DNA from: Eutypa lata
Taxonomy: Eukaryota > Ascomycota > Sordariomycetes > Xylariales > Diatrypaceae
Assembly: GCA_022661535.1 (NCBI GenBank)
Contig: JAKULF010000006.1
Coordinates: 3,591,001-3,655,000, forward strand
Reading direction: 5' to 3'
DNA length: 64,000 nucleotides
Below the pieces are notes generated by a model. It saw only the letters and a program-made list of their open reading frames with translations, was not told where the DNA came from and ran no database searches. Position numbers and translations under genes: made by a program. This document shows, in pieces, positions 56,702 through 64,000 of the stretch (within the stretch, counting starts at the first letter, position 1; the number at the start of each line of letters is the position of its first letter).

Positions 56702-58075
56702 ATGATGTCCGATAATCTACCACTTGCGATGGAGAGTGGCCATGGAGTACTCGCAACCAAAAAGCACAACCGACGGCTAGGGTGCCCCTTTTCTAAATGC
56801 TTCCCCCAACAATATGACATAGACAGTCCTTGTACAAGACGACCTGGTTTCGATGGTTACCGGCTACTAAAGTAAGACCCACAGTCCTGATTTGAACCAT
56901 ACATCTATACTTAAGAGATGCTGACATCTATCAAAGTGAACATATCCGAGATTACCACACCTACCGGTTCTCATGTCACATTTGCGGCAAGGGGTTCCCC
57001 GACACTTCCCAGAGAAATCTCGACAAAACCAAGGCCGAACACCATAAGCGAGCACATGGCGACCGTAGTGACAAGGATAGTGGGGATCTAGACAGTGGTA
57101 GTCCTTTCAACAGCCGGCGTAAACGGAAAAGAAGGAAGAAGTCAGGGGCTTCAGAAGCCACTACAGGAGATACAGAGGCAAGCCACCATCCCACTGGAGT
57201 TACTTCCACAAATAGCCAGGGCCGACGCAAGCGACGAAGGAAGTCGAAATGTGAAGAAATATACCCGGAACGGATGACACAGAGCCAAGATAAAGCTTTT
57301 GAGGACTGGAAGAAGAGTTGCCCTAGATTTGACGCCAAGAAGGAAAATGTCATGGATAAATACAAATCCCTCTGCGAAAGTCTCTTCGGGGAAACTCTCC
57401 CGTCGCCACCGGAAAGTCCGTGTTAGTTGCACCACTTTGATAAAGGGTCTCTCATCTTTATTGCTGACAGGCTCTGTAGACTATGATTACCTTCAGCCTT
57501 TGTATTATATTAATGGTCTTCTGGCAGCCAGGGGCATCCAAACCGTTGCAGAGCTCGAGGCTCCATTTCAGCAATTAGGTATATCCGAGCAGCAACCATC
57601 AGTGCCTTCTTACCATCCTACCCCGTCACTGCGAGCTGAACCTGATGTACCTGAGCCAATACAAGAAGAATATGATCCAGTCAGCTATCAACCAGCCGAT
57701 CCATTTTCACTGCTGGAAGATGAGGCTGGCCCAGCCCCGAGTACATGGATCATTCCGGGTGGACCCGACTCCGGATTTTGGTCCTTTGAACAGGATGCAG
57801 AGTCTAAGCCGCTGCAAGAACCAACGCTGGATTATATTGACAATGCTGCAGATAATGATGACTATGCCCCTGCTCAAGCTTCTCGCTTGCCAGTTGATAG
57901 TACACTCATTGGCGAGCAAATCAACTTTAGCCCCACTGATGTGTTTAACGACCAGGCTATCGGTAGCATTGCGACCGAGCCTCCCCCCTTCCCAGGAAAT
58001 CTCGATGACGAAGAGGATTTGATTTCGCATGATTCTATTGTGGACTCGGGGAATGCCACGGATCACTATCTATGA
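56702..58075 (+). CDS. C2H2-type zinc finger protein, 426 aa
   Basis: Three exons, 56702-56871, 56916-57421 and 57471-58075, all in phase, give 426 residues. The N-terminus carries the fungal atypical finger RRLGCPFSKC-x-PQQY...C-x5-GFDGYRLLK (residues 25-57), running across intron 1 into SEHIRDYH. The second finger is FSCHICGKGFPDTSQ (Cys77, Cys80) with AEHHKRAH. This pair of fingers, with C-P-x-x-K-x-x-P-x-x-Y first, is typical of a fungal C2H2 family. Basic clusters follow (RRKRKRRKK, GRRKRRRKSK; likely nuclear signals), then an acidic, Pro/Asp-rich C-terminal half. Intron 1 is only 44 nt. The GTTAGT donor of intron 2 was chosen because it keeps the frame. Presumably nuclear; targets unknown. 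Convergent with another C2H2 gene. Confidence 0.8.
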
Positions 58076-58236
58076 GTCTGGCTTAGAAACCTAGTGTTTT
58101 CTGGCAAAGGTCAACACCTCCCCGGATTTCAGAACTCCTTCTATCAAGTTTGAGGATCTCAAAGTACACAAGTTCCCAAGACGATTGAATCCTACTGCAG
58201 AAGACTCCATGTCGACCATCCTGTCATCTTTGCCAT

Positions 58237-59290
58237 TTACCAAGGTGACAATCTTTCAGGCCTCAAAGTGCGAGTGTTCCTTGCATGTGGTTTCTGGGCC
58301 CGTTCACATCTCTCATGATCATCAGAAAGCGCGTCTCTACTCCGACATTCCCTATTACACGTCAAGCAGGTTAAATCGGACCGCTTAAGAGGAGGTTTTC
58401 CCCGCCGCAAAAATCTCTCTGGCTTCATCATGCGGGTATCCCTTGCGTGCGACTTTCCAGCCGGTTCACGTTCCTCGTGGTGTTCGAAAACTGCGTCTTT
58501 ATCGTAGAATTTCTTGTTACATGTCAAGCATGTCAAATCAGGTCGCTTGGGAGTAGGATTATCATTGTACCGCTCTGTGTGTGGTTGGGAGTTTCTAGAT
58601 ATTTTGGATACCTAAGGTTAGAGCCGATTCTGCGAGCCACGATCATTCATTTACCCACCCAATTCCTCCTGTACCGCCTTGCGGCCTTCTTTGTCCTGTA
58701 ACCATCGTCACCTGCATCTTCGTCGTCATCTATATCTTCGTCATCAGTCATGACCTCCTCATCATCTGTGTCTTCGTACTTCCGGTTCCCAGCTTTATGG
58801 CGAGCTTTATCTTGTCGGACTGGGGGTTCTCTGGTCTTCTGCTTGTGAATCTTCATTGATGCTATCATATCTTGCATAGACTTATGCATTTCTGAGTTGA
58901 CCTTATGTTGATTCCGCAGCTAGTCCTCAAGCTTTCCAACACGTTCTTTATAAAGGTTCTCGAAGAACACCTTGAGTTCCTGTCGGTCGCGGTCGAGATT
59001 TTCTGTCTTATCTAAGAGTTCTTACTGCGATTCTCGTATGATGTGTGATATCAGCTGTCTCCTGGTCGCGGGCCGTTAAAGCTTCCTTCATCTCATCTTT
59101 CATCTCTTCAAGCTCTCTTCAGTACCTCTCCCTCTCTTGAGCTAGCGCCCTATCAAGTTCGATGCCCGCGCCGGTCTCATCTAGATCCTTATGCTTATCG
59201 ACGATCTCTTCTTGGATCTTAAGTGCGATAAGGGCATCATTAGAACATACGAATATCTGAAGAAGATCCTTGGCAGGCTCTACGAGGGTT
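58237..59290 (-). pseudogene. Coiled-coil/C2H2 gene: decayed 5' half, intact 3' half
   Basis: Reading minus from about 59290, a coiled-coil protein is recognisable (LQIFVCSNDALIALKIQEEI, ELDRALAQERERY, RELEEMKDEMKEALTARDQE, ELKVFFENLYKERVGKLED). It is broken by TGA at 59119-59121, TAA at 59022-59024 and TAG at 58920-58922, plus a frame change between 59022 and 59119. Downstream of an ATG at 58889 the sequence is intact: exon 58889-58659, a GTGGGT...TTAG intron, and exon 58611-58237. It encodes 201 residues with an acidic DDE run and two tandem units of about 50 residues each bearing DLTCLTCN. A shortened gene starting at 58889 may still be expressed. Its 3' end faces the intact C2H2 gene, with 161 bases between the stops. 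Confidence 0.7.
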
Positions 59291-60512
59291 TAGGTCAAAT
59301 TTGTTAATCGATGCTAGACAATCACTACTTCTTACCAAGTGTTCTATCTTTTATAAGATTAAGTAATGCGATATATTTCGTGTAAAATATAAAATAACCT
59401 ATTTAACTTAAGTTTTTGAGTAGGTTTAGGTCATTAATATACAGCAGTTATTTTACCGTTTTAAGTACGCAATAACTTATTAAAGTTGTTAAAGTTGAAA
59501 ACAAATCAATATTAATCAGATTGAAGTTGGAGTGCGTCTTTATAACTATGCATTATTTGTTATAAACTATGATTAATACGACCTAGCCTTCGTGCAGCTA
59601 GGTGCAATGGGTCTATATATTTAAGTATATACACAGCGAAAAGGAGAACACCGGAAATAATCTACCCTGCTCTGCGAGATTACCCCTGATTACCAATATC
59701 CTTTAATAGGGGCTTACTTAACTACTACTACAAGCCTGTCTCCGTGGCAGCGGCGGAAGCCGCCGAACATATCGAAATCAACCTTAAAAGGTTGATAACC
59801 AGGTGGGTCAACCGCCCCTCGCGAGTTAACCAAGTCCAATAAACTCATATAGGGCTGAAAAAGGTCAAAGTAATTCAACAATCATGATTGGTCAACAGCC
59901 GAGGACAGTACCGACTTGAACATTTGGACATTCGGACTTGCACCGCCCTTCCTATGGATTAAAAGATTATCAAGGATAATGTACACGTGATATTAATTGC
60001 AATCAGGTAGTTTGTGCCCAACCTTTGAACCCACTTTTACCAGCACCGTTCTTATGAACTTAGCCAATAGGGTTTCATGAGTATTTCGAAGTGTACTCAG
60101 TTGGTATTTCTGGTAATACTACCTGATTAAGGGCTTTGCAACATTCGCTGTAACAATGTCTTTACGCTGGAGTATGTACTTGTATAAGGAAGGTCCTAAC
60201 TAGTCCTAGACAGTATTGTTAAGCTATAAAAACTAGCCATCTTATAACCGCTGGTATACTAACACTATGGATACAACTGTAATGGAAGGTGTACTATTCA
60301 GGGTAACTTGGATTTTTAGCAGCCCAGAGAGTTATTGGAAGTGATGTTTTATCCCTGATAACAAATACAAAGAAAAGCGGGTAGAGTTTCTGCCATTATG
60401 TACAGGCCTCCATTTACCTACTTGATGCCTTTACCATTCACCGAGGTTCGCAGCTTTGTGCCATATTATACTTATCCAACTATGAATATGTATTAGAAAT
60501 GGCTAACAAGAG
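59291..60512. other. AT-rich intergenic region
   Basis: Very AT-rich at 59330-59580 (TTAA and TTAT words), which could reflect mutation-driven decay such as RIP of a former repeat. No intact or relic coding sequence, tRNA or array was identified. The right part is the 3' flank of the multi-span membrane protein gene. Confidence 0.5.
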
Positions 60513-61547
60513 TTAAGCCGTACTAAACCTGCTTTTTCTCCTTGCACGGACTTTTCTATCGAACTTGATTGTTGACAGCACATGATAGCAGAACAGTACA
60601 AACCAAACAAACCACGCGGCCCCTGCCGCAAGGAAGACAGTGGCAATAGCCAAAAGAGTCACGCCATAGCTTAACTTATCAAACGGTTGGTTCGCACTGA
60701 ACTTCTGTGTACCTAATCCGACCTGCATAGCTGACAGAGTCACGCTCATGAAACCAAACGCAGTCAATAGCCAAGAGAAATTCCGTTCGAAGAAGGCCTG
60801 GTACCACGTGCTCGTCGAGAGGTATCCCCTAATAAAATTATCATATGACCACATGGAAGGTAGGAAGCGAGTGATCGTGTTGAGTCGCGAAAGACGCAGT
60901 TCGCCATAGTGGTAGCGCCGATCGACCTGTGCCAAGCTGTCTAGATCTATATTTTGTAGGAAATCCTTAACGAAGTCGGTCCACTGAGGCCAGTCTACTT
61001 CAATGGGGATGAGCTTTGCTTCCCTCGCTAGAATAAAATCGCTCTCATGTCCGATAAGCCAGACGTAACTTAGCAGTAGGCCCACTGCACTTTGATATAG
61101 TGTGATATCGGAACATAAGTACTCCACCCAAAATATGTGGCAGAGGAGGAATTCAGGTAGCGGCTTGAGCAGAAGCTTGGTCCTATGCCAGACAAGATGC
61201 TCGTCTGGTAGCTCCGTAACGTATATCTCGCGGCCCATCATTCTTTGGCGCTGGAGCGGCCGCGCAGGCAGGGGAAGCCCGGCCAGCCAGAGGTGGTTGT
61301 GTAGGTTATCTAGTTTCTTCGGACGCAGCTCAGCGTTTAGAAAAAGCTCCATATGCCTCTCTGGTATGATTAGCGGCATTTTTCGAGATCCTTGAACGGC
61401 CGCTGGGAAGGTGAGATGAGAGGGATCTGTAATTGGGCTCTTTGGCGCTGAGAAAGGTGGCGTCAAGGCAGCCATCGTCAAGTGGAGGAGCCGATGGTTA
61501 ATGCCTAGTTGATGTGAAGCTGAACCGGTGTCATTCAGCGGATTCAC
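60513..61547 (-). CDS. Fungal membrane protein, DUF6601-like
   Basis: A single 344-codon frame from the ATG at 61547. A second ATG at 61475 (MAALTPPFSAP) would give 320 residues and may be the true start. Order of features: PLIIPERHMELFLNAELRPK, then LDNLHNHLWLAGLPLPARPL and LLLKPLPEFLLCHIFW; YHYGELRLSRLNTI in the middle; then two strong C-terminal TM segments (LLTAFGFMSVTLSAMQVGLG and VTLLAIATVFLAAGAAWFVWFV). It ends with a basic RKVRARRKSR tail. This pattern matches a widespread ascomycete family that I recall as DUF6601; the domain number is from memory. Function is unknown. A hydrophobic segment (SAVGLLLSYVWLIGHESDF) may be a third membrane contact. Confidence 0.85.
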   Translation of the reverse strand: MNPLNDTGSASHQLGINHRLLHLTMAALTPPFSAPKSPITDPSHLTFPAAVQGSRKMPLIIPERHMELFLNAELRPKKLDNLHNHLWLAGLPLPARPLQRQRMMGREIYVTELPDEHLVWHRTKLLLKPLPEFLLCHIFWVEYLCSDITLYQSAVGLLLSYVWLIGHESDFILAREAKLIPIEVDWPQWTDFVKDFLQNIDLDSLAQVDRRYHYGELRLSRLNTITRFLPSMWSYDNFIRGYLSTSTWYQAFFERNFSWLLTAFGFMSVTLSAMQVGLGTQKFSANQPFDKLSYGVTLLAIATVFLAAGAAWFVWFVLFCYHVLSTIKFDRKVRARRKSRFSTA

Positions 61548-62037
61548 TAACAGTCTCCACGAGTCAAACAGTCCCGGGAATGGGAACTTTTGTTAATGTT
61601 ATGCCCTGAAAAGCACCCTCAGAAGCCTCACATAAAACTACCCACATCATCTACCCCGCCCGCCATTTTGATGCACAATATGATTGGTCGGTGGGCTAGA
61701 AGGCGGCAAATACCTAGGATGACTTATCAACAACAAGGCTCTGATATTATCACTTGTGCGTCACATGTTTTAAGTCCGAATTCCCATTATGTAGATTTGT
61801 GGCTCACGGGAATATAGTCAATTTATTCTAAAATCAGAAATAGCTAAGTCCATTTGCTTCTATATTATCATGCTAGGCTGTGTAACACGAAAGAATGTCA
61901 ACCAATTATTGCTTTAAGGGAGGGACCTCCCTAATTCATCCGTGCACGCAGACTATTTCTATATATTTCGCTTTACTTTAGGTATTACTTGACCAGTGCA
62001 GGTGCTTCCTTTGCCAGCAATCTTCCTAGTGCTTGTT
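61548..62037. other. Intergenic, nothing recognised
   Basis: Promoter of the membrane protein gene and 3' flank of the SNF2 gene. No features seen. Confidence 0.6.
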
Positions 62038-64000
62038 TCAAGTCATAAGTCTAGAAGATCCTGATTCTTCCTTCGATAGTCCACTAGGGCGAGTTAAGAC
62101 GGTGGATTCGATAATCTTGCCAATTGCCTGTAGGTGCATAATCCTTCTCCGACTTTCAGAGACCTCCTGATCAGAAGACCTGAGACCGCCCCTTAGAGCA
62201 TGTTGCATCTTTATCAGCTGACGAGTCTCGATACTCTGCGGTGAAATTGATGAGAATCACACTAATGCATTCAAGTTCCAGGGACAATATTCCTACTTAC
62301 CTCTTCAATGGTGGTTTTCATTATGTAGCGAATAACGCGCACTTCTTTGCTCTGGCCTAAACGAAACACCCGGCCAATTGCTTGTTCCTCCACGTAGGGG
62401 TTCCATTGAGGCTCAAGAATATGAACCCGGCTTGCGACGGAGAGGTTGTTCAGCCTGTCGTCAGAGATATTAGCTTCTTTGAACTTTTCGGTTAACGAGC
62501 CTGTATATAGTTAGGCGGACTTACCCTACCGCGCCAGTTCCTATAGTCATCAGAAGCACTCGAATGGAAGGGTCGTCGTGGAATTCGGCGAGGACTTTCT
62601 TCCGCTGTGGCGGGGGAATCCCTCCATCCACTCGCCCGAAGATGATACCTTCCTTTTGAAATATTTCGGCTACAAGATTTAGACTTCGCTTCCAGAAAGT
62701 GAAGATTATGCTTGATAGAATGCCATTAGCAGAAGTAAAGAGAGTTTCGAATGTGACCTCACCACTTGTCCTGGTAATAGTGCTCTTTTATATCGATAAC
62801 GAGTGTTTTCATTTTTGAAGGATAGGATTCATCGTCAGTTGGACCAGTCGGAAGAGTTGAGCCACGTCCAACTTTATTATCCACTGTGAACCTATCTTTT
62901 GTGCCTTGGATATTCGTCTTGTCCTCTATAACAGTCTCCACATTCCGCACACTAGCAGTTTGCTGGGTATAATGTTCTTTTTTCGGTCGAGGTTGAGAGA
63001 ACTTGCGTGGCTTCGAAAGCTCACTTCCAGTGATGGATTCAGTTATGTCAGAACTATTATCAGTATGAATGTCCTCTCCGCCCTGCTGGAGAAGGCTGGC
63101 AACTTCGTCGGGCCAAAACTGTTCCTCGATGTCATCGGAGGTATCATCGATGGAGCTCGCAAATCCAGTGTTACAGAAGATGCGCAGTTTGAGTATAGCG
63201 GCCAGAATCGAAGTGCTCCCCCCTTTACCTGAATGCTTGTTCACAGCTGCCTTAATTGATAGCCCACAGGATATGGCAAGGTTGTCATAGGCCAGCCTCT
63301 CAGCTTCCGCAAAGGACTGGCGCCGTTCCTCGAACTTGACGCCGAGGGTGGGAAGGACGTTGGAGATGCTCCGCCTAAGGCATATAGAGCCAAGAAGAAG
63401 TTTGAGCCTTGCATAATCTGCCTTTGGCGTACTTCCTACCATTTTCCTTCTTCCTGATATATGGCGTCGGAAATTTGGGATGACTTCTAAAAGAGGAACC
63501 CGCAGAAAGTTCACTAGTGAAGCGAGGTCTTCTAGAGAGTTCTGGACCACCGTTCCGGTCATACACCATCGAATAGATGCGTAAAGGTTCGTTACGGCTT
63601 TGAACTGTTGTGTAGTGCGATTTCGGATAAAATGAGCTAAAACACGTTAAAAGGGGTGATGTTTCGGCGGGGTGAAGCTAGCCTACGTACCTTCATCAAG
63701 AATCAGGCGGTACCAGTGGAAGCAGTCAAGCACGCCCCCACCACGACCAAAATCAGCTGCGACTGTGCCGTAAGTCGAGAGAACTATATTATACTGAATA
63801 GGGGATGATGATAGAAGCATCCGATTCGGGCCATGGTACTTATAAAATGTTAAGACGCCGGGTGTAACATGTCTTTCAAAACATTAGTAAAAGCTAATCC
63901 GTAATATGTCAGAGCAATACTTTTTGATCTCGTCGATCCAGCCGTCCAGCAGCACTGAATACTCTTGGTTAGCACAATAGCCACCTAAGTCGAATGTATG
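62038..64000 (-). CDS. SNF2-family DEAH helicase/ATPase, 3' part (runs off right edge)
   Basis: Minus-strand exons: 64000 (edge)-63985, 63954-63921, 63872-63691, 63636-62763, 62710-62525, 62454-62301 and 62235-62038 (stop). All junctions keep frame. Landmarks in order: LLDGWIDEIKKHVTPGVLTF, NIVLSTYGTVAADFGR, the motif II DEAH restored across an intron (LILDE|AHFIRN), motif III WCMTGTVVQNSLEDLASLVN, then FLRVPLL, an acidic insert, SIIF-like motif IV (IIFTFWKRS), motif V RVLLMTIGTGAVGLNNLSVA and motif VI QAIGRVFRLGQSKEVRVIRY. This is a Snf2 translocase of the Rad5/Rad16/HLTF-like group by layout, with the helicase lobes separated by a long insert. A RING finger, expected in Rad5/HLTF, is not visible in the insert. 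Nuclear DNA-remodelling or repair ATPase. The Walker A motif lies outside the window. Confidence 0.92.

Noticed and set aside
1..64000. CRISPR arrays, integrated phage, IS elements or an rRNA operon
   Set aside because: None seen; the genome is eukaryotic and no regularly spaced repeats or rRNA-like sequence were recognised.

Overview
The window is nuclear DNA from a filamentous ascomycete, most likely a Sordariomycete; the order is not resolved. Evidence: short spliceosomal introns (44-215 nt, GTRNGT...YAG, often with CTAAY branch points), a Zn2Cys6 transcription factor with the fungal-specific domain, a fungal-type GRX3/4 glutaredoxin, fungal-only membrane families, and long AT-richer spacers full of TACCTA/TAGGTA words. 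There is no operon structure. Each gene has its own promoter and strands alternate.

Layout, left to right. 1-3.6 kb: no gene seen. 3.6-4.8 kb: NmrA-like NAD(P)-binding protein (2 exons). 5.8-8.2 kb: two faint, decayed coding stretches. 9-12.3 kb: a 511-aa charged nuclear-type protein with a duplicated internal module, then a protein kinase with no recognisable N-lobe landmarks. About 13.0-13.3 kb: a 243-bp MITE-like inverted-repeat element. 15.4-16.7 kb: single-pass membrane-anchored Lys/Ala-rich coiled-coil protein. 19.1-21.4 kb: inosine-uridine nucleoside hydrolase (4 exons), convergent with LSM8 (3 exons). 23.3-24 kb: small secreted cysteine-containing protein with strong GC3 bias. 26.1-28.9 kb: 845-aa Zn2Cys6 activator (5 exons). 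28.9-35 kb: gene-poor. 35-36.8 kb: F-box protein.

37.9-41.1 kb: three hypothetical genes. Two of them share a related upstream block, and one of those is broken by a 13-bp tandem duplication. 41.7-42.5 kb: monothiol glutaredoxin GRX3/4. 43.1-43.9 kb: MFS transporter relic. 45.3-46.7 kb: epoxide hydrolase (4 exons). 47.4-48.4 kb: secreted HExxH metallopeptidase (4 exons). 49.5 kb: tRNA-Gly(GCC). 50.8-51.9 kb: short-chain dehydrogenase. 52.2-54.4 kb: Ser/Thr-rich secreted cell-surface protein, interrupted. 54.9-55.6 kb: two-TM fungal membrane protein (2 exons). 56.7-58.1 kb: intact C2H2 protein (3 exons), convergent with a partly decayed coiled-coil/C2H2 gene (58.2-59.3 kb). 60.5-61.5 kb: multi-span fungal membrane protein. 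62-64 kb: 3' part of a SNF2/DEAH helicase that runs off the right edge.

The genes do not form a visible pathway. NmrA-like protein, SDR, epoxide hydrolase and MFS relic are families found in secondary metabolism, but no PKS/NRPS/terpene backbone gene is present and they are separated by housekeeping genes. The noteworthy material is the set of relics, the MITE, the duplicated-module protein, the shared promoter block and the C2H2 pair. Exon boundaries were assigned by hand from splice signals and frame continuity.
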